From the NCBI GenBank assembly GCA_034231615.1, contig CM067314.1, positions 6,915,001 through 6,979,000 of the forward strand: a stretch of DNA of 64,000 bases, read 5' to 3'. Under the pieces are notes generated by a model. The model saw only the letters and a list, made by a program, of their open reading frames with translations, ran no database searches and was not told where the DNA came from. The first letter of the stretch is position 1, and each line of letters begins with the position of its first letter. A program made the translations under genes and the position numbers. The DNA comes from Meghimatium bilineatum (lineage: Eukaryota; Mollusca; Gastropoda; Stylommatophora; Philomycidae). Below are positions 1 through 11,982 of the stretch, piece by piece.

Positions 1-164
1 CATAATATATCAATAAAAATATCACCTTTATAGTCATACAGCTATGGGGGATCAAAGGTAATGAACGTACTGATACATTGGCGAGCATAACCATAGTATT
101 AATATGTACATCAATGGCTCGATCTGAAAATAATTGATGACATAGTTAAAAACGGGTTTTCAAA
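1..164. other. Unassigned sequence left of first array
   Basis: AT-rich sequence without a recognisable gene or repeat. The first minisatellite begins near its right edge. Confidence 0.5.
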
Positions 165-1888
165 AGTGTCAATCATGATCGATCTCAATACTTCCTGTGT
201 GAATCATGATCGATCTCAATACTTCATGTGTGAATCATGGCCGATCTCAATACTTCCTGTGTGAATCATGGTCGATCTGAATACTTCCTGTGTGAATCAT
301 GGTCGATCTGAATACTTCCTGTGTGAATCATGGTCGATCTCAATACTTCCTGTGTGAATCATGGTCGATCTCAATACTTCCTGTGTGAATCATGGTCGAT
401 CTGAATACTTCCTGTGTGAATCATGGTCGATCTCAATACTTCCTGTGTGAATCATGGTCGATCTGAATACTTCCTGTGTGAATCATGGTCGATCTGAATA
501 CTTCCTGTGTGAATCATGGTCGATCTGAATACTTCCTGTGTGAATCATGGTCGATCTCAATACTTCATGTGTGAATCATGGTCGATCTCAATACTTCCTG
601 TGTGAATCATGGTCGATCTCAATACTTCCTGTGTGAATCATGGTCGATCTGAATACTTCCTGTGTGAATCATGGCCGATCTCAATACTTCCTGAGATTAA
701 AGTGTGAATCATGGCCGATCTCAATACTTCCTGAGATTAAAGTGTGAATCATGGCCGATCTCAATACTTCCTGTGTGAATCATGGCCGATCTGAATACTT
801 CCTGTGTGAATCATGGTCGATCTGAATATTTCCTGTGTGAATCATGGCCGATCTCAATACTTCCTGTGTGAATCATGACCGATCTGAATACTTCCTGTGT
901 GAATCATGGCCGATCTCAATACTTCCTGTGTGAATCATGGCCGATCTCAATACTTCCTGAGATTAAAGTGTGAATCATGGCCGATCTCAATACTTCCTGA
1001 GATTAAAGTGTGAATCATGGCCGATCTCAATACTTCCTGAGATTAAAGTGTGAATCATGGCCGATCTCAATACTTCTTGAGATTAAAGTGTGAATCATGG
1101 CCGATCTCAATACTTCTTGAGATTAAAGTGTGAATCATGGCCGATCTCAATACTTCCTGAGATTAAAGTGTGAATCATGGCCGATCTCAATACTTCCTGA
1201 GATTAAAGTGTGAATCATGGCCGATCTCAATACTTCCTGTGTGAATCATGGCCGATCGCAATACTTCCTGAGATTAAAGTGTGAATCATGGCCGATCTCA
1301 ATACTTCCTGAGATTAAAGTGTGAATCATGGCCGATCTCAATACTTCTTGAGATTAAAGTGTGAATCATGGCCGATCTCAATACTTCTTGAGATTAAAGT
1401 GTGAATCATGGCCGATCTCAATACTTCCTGAGATTAAAGTGTGAATCATGGCCGATCTCAATACTTCCTGAGATTAAAGTGTGAATCATGGCCGATCTCA
1501 ATACTTCCTGTGTGAATCATGGTCGATCTCAATACTTCCTGTGTGAATCATGGTCGATCTGAATACTTCCTGTGTGAATCATGGCCAATCTCAATACTTC
1601 CTGTGTGAATCATGGTTGATCTGAATATTTCCTGTGTGAATCATGGCCGATCTCAATACTTCCTGTGTGAATCATGACCGATCTGAATACTTCCTGTGTG
1701 AATCATGGCCAATCTCAATACTTCCTGTGTGAATCATGACCGATCTGAATACTTCCTGTGTGAATCATGGCCAATCTCAATACTTCCTGTGTGAATCATG
1801 ACCGATCTGAATACTTCCTGTGTGAATCATGGCCAATCTCAATACTTCCTGTGTGAATCATGGCCAATCTCAATACTTCCTGAGATTA
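165..1888. repeat. 31/40-bp minisatellite with higher-order structure
   Basis: About 50 head-to-tail units share the core GAATCATGGYCGATCTSAAT. The basic unit is 31 bp. A second type is 40 bp because it carries an extra nine bases in the segment AGATTAAAG. The 40-bp type occurs in blocks (about 690-780, 940-1230, 1250-1500), and two of these blocks are copies of each other with a 271-bp offset (six 40-bp units plus one 31-bp unit). No long frame stays open. It directly abuts a LINE 3' end. Confidence 0.95.
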
Positions 1889-1908
1889 TTGTAAAGATTG
1901 GAATAGTC

Positions 1909-2180
1909 CGTATCATCATCATCAAGTGACATATTCTTTCCAGAACATAGTCTTTTCTATGTATCTCTTGAAATCTCCGCGGTCTTGAGCAAGTTGTCCT
2001 GCATCTTCCAGTGACATGCGCAGGCATTCTTGAATGTCTTTTGTCCAACGGCGTCTTGGTCGGCCTTTGCCCCTGTTGCCTTCTATCATCCCCTCCATTA
2101 ACGCTCTCCCCATGCCATAGTCCGTATAGAGAAAGATAATCGAAATACGAAGAAACGTATACATCAGCGTCATACTAAAA
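1909..2180 (-). mobile_element. LINE-H 3' end (C-terminal coding remnant)
   Basis: The minus strand encodes the last ~70 residues of a non-LTR retrotransposon ORF2: KGRPRRRWTKDIQECLRMS, then GDFKRYIEKTMFWKEYVT and a stop at 1922-1924. The GRPRRRW motif followed by a short helical tail is typical of LINE C-termini. The stop is followed on the minus strand by a simple TGATGATGATG tail. The copy is 5'-truncated: no reverse transcriptase is present. The same C-terminus recurs near 9.4, 23.3 and 57.5 kb. Confidence 0.8.
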
Positions 2181-2283
2181 CTGTGGATTACTACCCTGAT
2201 AGATTCATTGAGACGAGGATTACAACAACTATGAATGTGTCCGTCTTTTTGCCGATAAAAACCTCATGATGTGTTTAACGTAA

Positions 2284-2580
2284 ATCATCATCATCAGGTG
2301 CCATGCCGGCTGGCGTAGGCGGTCATGGCTCTCCACAGCTCTCTGTCCACAGTATTATGTATTAAGGTCGTTGTTGTTTCCTTCCCGTACCAGGTTGTCA
2401 AACTGTCTAATATTTTCTCACGTTGTCGCCATCTGTCTCTTTTGCCTTCAATTTTGCCTGTTGTGACTATGTCATCTAAAACTCCCTGTCTCATGAAGTG
2501 GCCAAAAAAAAGATTGCCTTTTTCTTATATTGTTGATTAAGGTCCGTTTCGCATTTGACTCTTTCAACACCTCTACATTA
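2284..2580 (-). mobile_element. LINE-E 3' end
   Basis: The minus strand reads FFGHFMRQGVLDDIVTTGK..., a LINE C-terminal region, and ends in a TGATGATGATGATT tail. It aligns by eye along its whole length with 29020-29300, which continues upstream into reverse-transcriptase thumb sequence. The two copies differ by many substitutions and small indels, so both are old. Confidence 0.75.
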
Positions 2581-3356
2581 GTTTTTCTGTACTCGTAAAT
2601 AGCTTATGATAAATCAACGAATGAATGGATACAATGAATTTTATAAATTAGAGAATATCTCGTTTCTTGTATTTATTTTTCTGGGGCCAAGTATCGACAT
2701 TCACTGAGGCTAATTACAATTGTACTCACAACGATTATTTCATGACATTCGAATACAATGTTTGACAATATTATGTGGACAATAACATATCGACATGGCT
2801 TACCATGGCATCGATTACTTTAAGCCAATAATATTATTGACCTGGTAGCATTGTTATGACTGGGATAGAAATAACAGAAATGGAACGCCACCTCGTGGCA
2901 CAGGTAGAATAAACACAGGATTATAGAGACGATAATTATCTTAGTGTCAAATTCTACTACGGATATACCACATCCCTCTAGATACAAGGATATATTCAGT
3001 GATGTACGACGTCATGACAAGTGTTGATTGCAAACGCAGACTCTGCTAGCAAAATCTTTACATTACTATAATTTTTTTGTGTTGGAGCGATAATACTTAT
3101 CACTGGTTATACCGCCCTGGGTAGGACATGCCCGCATATAAGGGTATAGAGGTTGGGGGGAGGCGGTTGAACCGATCCCCCCCCCACACACACACTTAAA
3201 AGGCACATCAAGAAATTAAAGGAGCAAAGAATCTTCGTATTTGTGTCAGTACATGGTAGTGTTCGAGAAAATAAACGCGCAAAGGCGTTACTGCACGCGA
3301 TCATGGATATCAGAGAAAGTAATGGACAGAGATGAGTTTCTGAATGTTCTTCTTGA
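2581..3356. other. Unassigned intergenic sequence
   Basis: No gene or clear repeat. A short C-rich run followed by CACACACACA lies at about 3177-3196. Confidence 0.4.
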
Positions 3357-3470
3357 TTCGAAACTGGCTTCACAGCACGCAGGACATCCCCATAAGTGCT
3401 CCACCCTCTGCTCCAGCAGCCATCCCAGTGTATGTAGGCTCAAGAGTCCCGGTCACATGGTGATTGTGTA
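3357..3470. repeat. Dispersed repeat, copy 1 of 2
   Basis: The segment starting GAAACTGGCTTCACAGCACG matches 51388-51470 over about 80 bases, including the words CCCATAAGTGCTCC and TGTTCCAGCA. The element class is not recognisable. Confidence 0.6.
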
Positions 3471-3769
3471 ATCTTCGGGGCTTTCCAAAAAAAAATACTT
3501 TTCTTTTCCTCACATCTAGATACTCCTATTTCTAACATTCTCTGTATGTGTACGTTCTCAACCTCATTGACATCATCTACATCTTGAAATGAATTTATTA
3601 CTGCTTTCATTAAGTCTGCTTTATCTCTTCTCAGCAGTGTACCTTCTATCGCCGTATTGCCTGCCAATAAGTCGGCTCTCTCTCGTTTCCTCTGACCCCA
3701 GTATGGCCAGGGCAGTATATCCATGTAATGCTCTGGACAACTGAGTTGTTCAATAAGTCCTACCATTCG
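3471..3769. other. Unassigned sequence
   Basis: No supported feature. A 108-residue minus ORF crosses it without recognisable domains and runs into the neighbouring low-complexity array. Confidence 0.35.
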
Positions 3770-4065
3770 TTTCTTAACATGAACTTTTCTTTTAACATAA
3801 ACTTTTCTTTTAGCATGAACTTTTCTTTTAGCATGAACTCTTCTTTTAACATAAACTTTTCTTTTAACATAAACTTTTCTTTTAACATAAACTTTTCTTT
3901 TAGCATGAACTTTTCTTTTAGCGTGAACTTTTCTTTTAACATAAACTTTTCTTTTAACATAAACTTTTCTTTTAACATAAACTTTTCTTTTAGCATGAAC
4001 TTTTCTTTTATCACGAACTTTTCTTTCAACATGAACGTTTCTTTTAGCATGAACTTTTTGAATGC
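3770..4065. repeat. 18-bp minisatellite
   Basis: About 16 units of AACTTTTCTTTTARCATR (18 bp). Because 18 is a multiple of three, open frames appear on both strands. They are repeat by-products, not genes. Confidence 0.95.
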
Positions 4066-4317
4066 CCTTAAAGGGAGTGAACGAAAACCGATGTAGCTAA
4101 TGCTCGTCAATCTACAATCTAGAGCAGACTGCAGGAATATCATGTCCAAGAAAGGTGTGAGGCTCAACACGAGTGCTATACAAATGACCAGAAGCATATG
4201 GTCAGTCGCTATACCCTGATGGCTATCTGGAGGATGAGATCCCAGCACTGCTATACCGATGGTTCATGTGCACTGACGATGATCTGTCGACTAACTATCG
4301 TCCTAATATCATTCTTT

Positions 4318-4420
4318 TATATATATATATAGGAATCTCCCTAGCGTAGTGGTTAAGTTGTTCGCCTTGTGTTATTTAGGAGCCATCCCTCTTCAACATT
4401 TAATGATTGTAATATCTTTA
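4318..4420 (+). mobile_element. tRNA-like SINE head fragment
   Basis: After a short TATATA run the sequence TAGCGTAGTGGTTAAGTTGT resembles a Pol III A box in a tRNA-derived SINE head. Closely similar heads occur at 9203 and 53704. The B box is not clear, so this is a decayed or partial copy. Confidence 0.45.
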
Positions 4421-4614
4421 TTTGTCTTTTTTGCTGTCCATGAAAAATATGCAAAATTTGTATGTAGCATCTCAATCCGACGGCGGCAATTTTCTTTGCC
4501 ACTGTTTTATTTAGACTCTAGGCCTCACAGCCGTATGCTTCCACGGGGAATACGCATGTATTTATCATACACAGTTTTACTGTGCTACTTTACAATTAGA
4601 GATACAAAAGAGAG

Positions 4615-5010
4615 AAATTGATAATTTGAGATATAAAAATAAGACCAGGAAGACATTTAGAATTTGAGAGATAAAAATAAGGTCTGGTAGAAATTGATAA
4701 TTTGAGAGATAAAAATATGGTCTGGTAGAAATTGATAATTTGAGAGATAAAAATAAGGTCTGGTAGAAATTGATAATTTGAGAGATAAAAATAAGGTCTG
4801 GTAGAAATTGATAATTTGAGAGATAAAAATAAGGTCTGGTAGAAATTGAAAGTAATTGATAATTTGAGAGATAAAAATAAGGTCTGGTAGAAATTGATAA
4901 TTTGAGAGATAAAAATAAGGTCTGGTAGAAATTGATAATTTGAGATAAAAATTAGGTCTGGTAGAAATTGATAATTTGAGATATACAAATAAGACCAGAG
5001 AGAAATTAAT
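4615..5010. repeat. 38-bp minisatellite
   Basis: About 10 units of 38 bp containing GATAATTTGAGAGATAAAAA followed by TAAGGTCTGGTAGAAATT. One unit carries a ten-base insertion near 4850. A degenerate continuation (GAGAGATAA words) extends to about 5220. Confidence 0.93.
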
Positions 5011-5224
5011 AATTTGAGAGATAAACATAAGAAAGATGAAAGATGGGAAACAAAGAAGGAATGAAACAGATGAAACCAGTGAGACATAAAAAGAATGAAA
5101 GAGATAAACGAACCAGAGAGACAAAGATATAGTTTCAATCACAGATATAAGAAATCAGAGAGACAACGGGATAATTAGAAAGAAATTAGAGAATTTGAGA
5201 GAAATAAAACGAGAGAGATAATGA

Positions 5225-5400
5225 GATACTTGGAAAGATGTAAAATGTGAATATTTTTTTTCAAAACTCGAGGTGAGGCGAGCAAGAGATAGGTAGAGAT
5301 ACAAGTGGGAGAGAAACACCACGAGTTGAACAGGTTATAGTCTAGCAGAGTGCACCACCAATGCAAGAGACAGAAGATGTTGGAGGTTTGTTTCAGTCAA
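5225..5400 (+). mobile_element. LINE-C 3' end
   Basis: Contains GTGGGAGAGAAACACCACGA and TAGTCTAGCAGAGTGCACCA, shared with copies at 11405-11660 (minus), 38294 (minus), 49690-49880 (plus) and 56410-56640 (minus). The best copy (49690) encodes a LINE-like C-terminus, REGKIKGKQARDRH. This copy has frame breaks. Confidence 0.65.
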
Positions 5401-6019
5401 CATTTTTGGATGAAAGATGGCATCAGGGAGAGACTTTGAGTGAGAGAAAATTACACAAGCATGCAAACATTTATAGTAAGTTACTGATAGACAAAATAAT
5501 AGCAAGATATAGCAAACCAAATGTAGAACAAGAAACCAATACTCTATAACAAGTTGACAAACTAAATACGAAGACAACGCGTGTACATATACACATGTTG
5601 CCTTGAACAATAAGTATGTTTACCTATATCGTACAGAAGAAAATGTATGTCTGGCTACAAAAAATCTTCGGCTGAGCTCAATGTGATATTAAGCCAAGTT
5701 TCTATGCACAATCTGTTTCCTGAGGAAACTGGATTCTTCGGTAGCTATTGCCAGTTTGGATTGTTGATAAGCCGTTTGGAAACTGTTGAAAACTAATTAT
5801 CAGGCGTTTTTAGAGCCAATTCAATGAATGTCATATTCGCTGATGGAAGCTATGCCTAGTTGGATTGGTTATGCGACCCTTATTTAGATATGTGCCAGAA
5901 CGAATGCCAAATGAAATGTCAACTTGGCAACCCACAGATTGGAGAAAGAAAATATAAGTAAAAATATAAATGTTAAAAACCCAGAAAATTTTAGAATAAT
6001 AAGTTGGAGCTGATTTAAT
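5401..6019. other. Unassigned sequence
   Basis: No recognisable gene. Short ORFs here have no domain and no support. Confidence 0.4.
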
Positions 6020-6340
6020 TATGGATATCACCTGTAGCTTATTGTTTATTGTATGGATATCACCTGTAGCTGGTTGTTTATTGTATGGATATCACTGGTA
6101 GCTGGTTGTTTATTGTATGGATATCACCTGTAGCTGGTTGTTTATTGTATGGATATCACCTGTAGCTGGTTGTTTATTGTATGGATATCACCTGTAGCTG
6201 GTTGTTTATTGTATTGATATCAGAAGTAGCTGGTTGTTTGTTGCAAGGATATCACCTGTAGCTGGTTGTTTATTGTATGGATATCAGAGGTAGCTGGTTT
6301 TTTTATTGTGTGGATATCAGCGGTAGCTGGTTGTTTGTTG
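6020..6340. repeat. 32-bp minisatellite
   Basis: About 10 units of 32 bp containing GGTTGTTTATTGTATGGATA then TCACCTGTAGCT, degenerating to the right. Confidence 0.93.
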
Positions 6341-6422
6341 GTGACCAGTAGATAGTTTGTTGATGACCAGTAGATAGTTTGTAGTTGGCCAGTAGATAGT
6401 TTCTTGGTGACCAGTAGATAAA
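6336..6422. repeat. 22-bp tandem repeat, 4 units
   Basis: Four degenerate units of GACCAGTAGATAGTTTGTTG. It joins the 32-bp array to LINE-A. Confidence 0.85.
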
Positions 6423-7073
6423 CATATACAAGACCGAAGTAATGAAGATAGGAAGAACAGAAAGAAACACAAACATATATATATATTGGAAACAATAGAC
6501 TTAAACAAGTGACAGAATTCACATACCTAGGAAGCAATATAACAACACACATCAAAGGCAGTAAAGTAATACACAATAGATGTAGTAAAGCATAAATTTG
6601 CCTCTAGGAGAAATGACACCAATCTTCAGAAACAAGAAATGTAGATTTAAACCCCAAAATAACATTATTCAAAATGATTATTATGCCAATGCTGTGCTAC
6701 CAATGCCAAACATGGGAAACGACAGCACAAGACAAACGTAAACTTGTGACAGCTGAAATGACATGCTTAAGCAGAATCCTATGAATATCGCTAAGAGAGA
6801 GAGAGTGAGGAATGAAGACATTAGACAAAGAATCACCCCAATCTTGGAATACATTAAAAACCAACAGATCAAATAGTTTGCGCACCACAGCAGACTACCA
6901 CAGAAATCTATGCTACACAGATACAGTGAAGACAGACCTAGAGGCCGACCTCGAAAACGATGGACCACCGAAATAAAAGAGGTGACAAATTCCACAATAT
7001 ACTCAGCAAACACGATGGTCATCTCCAGCGAACTCCTCTACCCCATAACGCTGAAAGGCAATAAAGTGTTTAG

Positions 7074-7076
<3 letters not shown>
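6420..7076 (+). mobile_element. LINE-A, 5'-truncated copy
   Basis: Nucleotide sequence matches 42600-43060 and 38390-39093 (for example ACACAATAGATGTAGTAAAG and AATGACACCAATCTTCAGAA). Broken frames on the plus strand encode the end of a reverse transcriptase and the C-terminal GRPRKRWTTEIKE motif. The 3' end GGTGTTTAGCGAATAGATAG-like sequence runs straight into the GATA array, with no other sequence between. Confidence 0.8.
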
Positions 7077-7862
<786 letters not shown>

Positions 7863-7894
7863 AGAATGAAATGGTGGAGATCGCTATTCTGTTA

Positions 7895-7995
7895 AGGCAC
7901 CAGTATAAATACAGTAAAAATACAATAAACACAACAGTAAAATACAGTAAACTCAACAGTAAAAATACAATAAACACAACAGTAAAAATACAGAC
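7895..7995. repeat. Short imperfect tandem repeat
   Basis: Three to four copies of AACACAACAGTAAAAATACA-like units. Confidence 0.75.
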
Positions 7996-8454
7996 ACCAC
8001 GACGACATATATACTAGATACACGATGTGTTCTATATGACGTAGTAAGCAAGAATTTCAAATATGTGTGGTCTTAGTGTAGATTTTATTAACACATAACA
8101 AGTTATGTAAATTTCATGCTGACATTTTGTGTCTTATTTCAACAGCTTCTGTCTGCTAGTTTAGATATGAAATATCAACAGATGGGCTGCAAAGTCTAGT
8201 CTTATTAAAATACACAGACATTTTTATTCTCAATTTATTACATAATACCCGACAGCCACATAAACCGGACTAATTGGAATATAAAACTGGATTAGGGAAC
8301 GTCGGATTCAACAGGTTAAAACTAAATTATAAAATGTTGAAAAGTAGGGAAAGTCAGACAACTAATCATTATCTGTGGAAGTAACAACGTGAGAAATGTA
8401 TGTTTTGATTGTGTGCGCACTTCTCGTGTGTGTGTGTAACTATCGGCGCCGTAT
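7996..8454. other. Unassigned sequence
   Basis: AT-rich, no recognisable gene or repeat. Confidence 0.4.
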
Positions 8455-8620
8455 TAATACTTGATAGGGCCCTAAGCTATTTGAGATATGGGGGCCCTTT
8501 ATAAATCCAGATATTATACATATATCAGTGACAAATATAATTTTGTGGGGCCCCCAAAACAGTGGGGGGGCCTAAGCTATAGCTTATTTAACTTATATGT
8601 AAATCCGGTCTTGCTATCGA
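8455..8620. mobile_element. Possible DNA transposon (hAT-like) remnant
   Basis: Contains GGGCCCTAAGCTATTTGAGA and an inner GGGGCCCCCAAAACAGTGGG, then CCTAAGCTATAGCTTATTTA and GTAAATCCGGTCTTG. This GGGCCC-rich, short style resembles ends of non-autonomous hAT elements. That assignment is from memory of such elements and is uncertain. Confidence 0.35.
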
Positions 8621-8639
8621 TACATGTAGGATATTGTGA

Positions 8640-8929
8640 TATTTGATGTTATTTGAATGGATAGACAGACAGATCATGTTCCCACTAGCTAACCATTTTG
8701 TAAGGCGACAATACTATATCCGCATCTATTTATTTCGGTTATTACTGGGCGTCTGGGCTCAGAGATGACATGCACACCAGAGTCCACTGGCCGGCGCTCC
8801 ATAGCTGATCGAGCATCCGGGTCAGTGAACAACTGCTGGCCAAGACCCTCAGTACACTTCCACGCAGTGGGCCTGGATACAGGAGTGCAGCAACCCTGCT
8901 GTAGCCTGACCAAGTACTAGGGATCAAAG
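8640..8929. other. Unassigned GC-richer segment
   Basis: GC-richer than its surroundings, with short ORFs on the minus strand (70-74 residues) and no recognisable domain. It may be part of a dispersed element joined to the GAA-tailed sequence at its right. Confidence 0.3.
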
Positions 8930-9118
8930 ATACGGGAATGCCAAACCGGCCCAAAAAATTATGGCTGAAGACGGATGTGTCAGGTCAAAATGCGCAGATA
9001 CCGCAGCTTGCTGTAAAACATGACACAACGCAGATCACCCTCATACGTCCTTTTCTCAGGACGGTCAGCGGAATGCTTTCGGAGGGTCCGCCGCAAAGCG
9101 TACGACGAAGAAGAAGAA
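8930..9118 (+). mobile_element. GAA-tailed SINE-like element, divergent copy
   Basis: Shares GCTGAAGACGGATGTGTCAG, a CGCAGATA(T/C)CGCAGC word and a final GAAGAAGAAGAAGA tail with the better copies at 13208-13503 and 60264-60547. The middle is diverged. Confidence 0.5.
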
Positions 9119-9194
9119 GACTGGGACCGTCTGTGCAAATAGTTATATTTTGTGACTTTGATTACTGTTTATGGATGAGTGCTTGTATCATTTC

Positions 9195-9330
9195 ATCTCT
9201 TCCTGGCGTAGTGGTTAAGCTGTTGGCTTTGTGTTCAAGAGGTCATGGAATAGAATCCGGCTCGTGTCGTCTTATGTTCAATGTGGATTTTTTCCGAGAT
9301 TCTGTGGATTATCGTTTGAAACTACGGAGG
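9195..9330 (+). mobile_element. tRNA-like SINE fragment
   Basis: Starts CTGGCGTAGTGGTTAAGCTG (A-box-like) followed by TTGGCTTTGTGTTCAAGAGG. It is similar to 4318 and 53704. A B-box-like GGAATAGAATCCGG follows. Confidence 0.5.
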
Positions 9331-9350
9331 TACATGCAATGAGTGGTACT

Positions 9351-9610
9351 CTAGACAGACAAAGTGCCGCTTCGTTGAGAATGGTCATGTGACATATTCC
9401 TTCCAATGAACTCTCTGAACCCCTCTCTGTCTTGGTCGAAGCGGCTTGCATTTTCTAGCGATGTATTCATGTTATCTTTAATGTCGTCAGTCCATCGTCT
9501 TTCTGGTCTGCTCTTTCTCCTCTTCCCATATACTCTTCCCTCCATTATTTGTCTTTCTAAACAGTTGTGTCTCTGTATAAGCAATTATTTGAAGCAACAA
9601 TGTTATGTCT
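9351..9610 (-). mobile_element. LINE-H 3' end
   Basis: The minus strand reads QIMEGRVYGKRRKSRPERRW, then TDDIKDNMNTSLENASRFDQ, then DREGFREFIG. The nucleotide word GGAAGGAATATGTCACATGA encodes WKEYVT-stop in a shifted frame, matching the LINE-H terminus at 1922. A frame-shift therefore separates body and tail. Confidence 0.7.
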
Positions 9611-9802
9611 CTATGTTATTTATGTGTACAAGAAGACCTTTAGGTCCATGTGTACGAATATGCATGTTCTGTGTTTGTGCTCCTGCGGATACTTTAATAC
9701 TTGTACAGGATGTTCGTGGATGTAATAGTCCTTGTTTCTATTGGTCTGTTCTCAGTGACTTGAGTACACAGGTTGAAAGTCTTGACCGGTCCACTTCTTT
9801 TT

Positions 9803-9946
9803 GGGGGATGTGGTTGGTCAAGTACGGAAAACCTGTTTACTTGTGTTGCAAAGCGATTCGGTACTGCTAGAACAGACCTGGTTCAATTCCCGTCAGCTGT
9901 AAGAATTATTTGCATTTATCCTCATGCTTCCTACTTGAACTTACTT
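9803..9946 (+). mobile_element. tRNA-derived SINE (second family)
   Basis: A-box-like TGGTCAAGTACGG at 9815-9827 and a good Pol III B box GGTTCAATTCC at 9880-9890, 60 bp apart as in tRNA-like promoters. The body CTGTAAGAATTATTTGCATT continues to a junction with a 35-bp tandem repeat. Copies recur at 36480-36740. Confidence 0.7.
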
Positions 9947-10055
9947 GACATAATATCAGCCAATCTGACTGTTTCACAGGTGACATAATATCAGCCAATC
10001 TGACTGTTTCACAGGTGACATAATATCAGCCAATCTGTTTCACAGGTGACAATTT
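9947..10055. repeat. 35-bp tandem repeat, 3 units
   Basis: Three units contain ACATAATATCAGCCAATCTG, the last shortened. Confidence 0.9.
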
Positions 10056-10403
10056 ATCAGCTTATCCACCAACCTTCCTTAGTCGCCTCCTGCGACACGT
10101 CTGGAAAGAAGACTTGACCTATTCTTGTTCCTTGAGCTAGACGTGCAGGTACAGGTGGCTCCAGGCGACCGTTTCAAATATAAATGTTAACAATGTACCA
10201 CCACCTACCCCTAACTGCAAACTGTACTCCCTGAAACTCCGCATATTTTTCTTTCCCAGGCTGTTAGGTCAAACATAAAGTTCCGTAGGTTATATCTGAT
10301 AAGAATCACTTCTCCGTGCATTCTGTTGAATTTACATACTTTAGGAATATTTAGAATGATAACTGGCCTGTGTCTCTTGCAGAAGCACAATATCGATTTG
10401 TAT
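10056..10403. other. Unassigned sequence
   Basis: No supported feature. Confidence 0.35.
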
Positions 10404-10515
10404 ACTTCTTCTTCTTTCGTTCACTTGAAACATGTCTATATCTGTAATTCTGTCTCCTGAATAAAACTCACTGTCTTTTGTAGTTCATACAGTGGTCCAT
10501 AGAGCTTTGAGATTT
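10404..10515 (-). mobile_element. LINE-D 3' end, short copy
   Basis: The reverse complement matches 59935-60046 almost base for base (CACTGTATGAACTACAAAAG, GACAGAATTACAGATATAGA) and ends in the same AACGAAAGAAGAAGAAG tail. It is strongly 5'-truncated and so similar to the 59-60 kb copy that the two insertions are probably of comparable, recent age. Confidence 0.85.
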
Positions 10516-10599
10516 GTATACTAAACCTTTCAGTATTCGATCTCGTTGAAGAGCACAGGCACAGTTCCAATATTCAATGTTTCAATATCAACATTATAT

Positions 10600-11075
10600 T
10601 GTCTGTTTTCCATCTTATTTTGTCTGCTTCTGTCTGTTTTCCATCTTATTTTGTCTGCTTCTGTCTGTTTTTCATCTTATTTTGTTCCATCTTATTTTGT
10701 CTGCTTCTGTCTGTTTGCCATCTTATTTTGTCTACTTCTGTCTGTTTTCCATCTTATTTTGTCTGCTTCTGTCTGTTTTTCATCTTATTTTGTTCCATCT
10801 TATTTTGTCTGCTTCTGTCTGTTTGCCATCTTATTTTGTCTACTTCTGTCTGTTTGCCATCTTATTTTGTCTGCTTCTGTCTGTTTTCCATCTTATTGTG
10901 TCTGCTTCTGTCTGTTTTTCATCTTATTTTGTTTCATCTTATTTTGTCTACTTCTGTCTGTTTGCCATCTTATTTTGTCTGCTTCTGTCTGTTTGCCATC
11001 TTATTTTGTCTGCTTCTGTCTGTTTGCCATCTTATTTTGTCTGCTTCTGTCTGTTTTCCATCTTATTTTCCTCTT
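10600..11075. repeat. 31-bp minisatellite
   Basis: Units of 31 bp built from CCATCTTATTTTGTCTGCTT and CTGTCTGTTT. Three extra half-units (TTCATCTTATTTTGTTCC-like) mark a larger repeat of about 120 bp that is duplicated. Since 31 is not a multiple of three but no frame holds a stop, three overlapping Cys/Phe/Leu-rich ORFs appear. None is a gene. Confidence 0.95.
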
Positions 11076-11404
11076 TCTAGCACTTCCCTTAAAAGATCCT
11101 TCAAGATGTAAATATGTCTGAATGAATTGTAAATCTGTGCCGATGGCTGACGGAACCGATGTCGGCTTCGGGGCATTAAAAAAACTATATAGCTTCTGTG
11201 AATATGTCGTGTTTCCAGCGTGTGAATGATAGATCTGTCCACAAATTGAGTGACACGTAGCCCAAATGTTATTTTGATTTTTTTGTTCTAGCGATAAATG
11301 GAAGATTTTTGCTAAAATTGTTAACTCTAAACTTTTGTGATATTCCTATTGAAGTTTTCTGTGTGCAGTGATAATAGTAGGATGTTTACTTACTGATCAT
11401 TAAC
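11076..11404. other. Unassigned sequence
   Basis: AT-rich, nothing recognisable. Confidence 0.4.
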
Positions 11405-11660
11405 ATTAACTACCGTCTCCGCAATGAAGGTTGGCTGCAACTGACCACCAACATTCATCTCCTAGCCTTGTGGTGCACACTGCTAGACTGTAACCTGTCC
11501 ATCTTGTGATGTTTCTCTCCCGCTTGTACTCTGTCTACCACTTGCTCGCCTCCGTTCAACTTTACCCTCAAGTAAGGTCTTAAACAAGGTGTTATATCTT
11601 TTAATGTGTCCAAAATATTGTATTTGTTTGATCTTTATTTCCTTTAATAATTCTTTCTAC
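11405..11660 (-). mobile_element. LINE-C 3' end
   Basis: Minus-strand match to 49690-49880 and 56410-56640, including GGAGAGAAACATCACAAGAT and GGACAGGTTACAGTCTAGCA. It continues upstream into AAATATTTTGGACA-like LINE coding remnants with frame breaks. Confidence 0.7.
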
Positions 11661-11695
11661 ATACGAAGTGTTGTTAGAATCCTTTTTTTATAAAA

Positions 11696-11817
<122 letters not shown>

Positions 11818-11982
11818 CATTAGTGTCGCCATCAAACCGCATAACATAACATATATACACAAATACACAACACGATCTAATTGTAAATATGTCTGTGAAG
11901 TGAAAAAGTCTTGTCTATATTTCTGTATATCTCTATTGCTATTTCTCAAACATCAACTGGTCAGAGGTATAATATTATTCTT

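Noticed and set aside
5335-5610. 91-residue hydrophobic minus ORF
   Set aside because: It includes the antisense of the LINE-C fragment and has no recognisable domain.
10546-11121. Three overlapping Cys/Phe/Leu ORFs
   Set aside because: A 31-bp repeat without stops in any plus frame cycles through all three frames.
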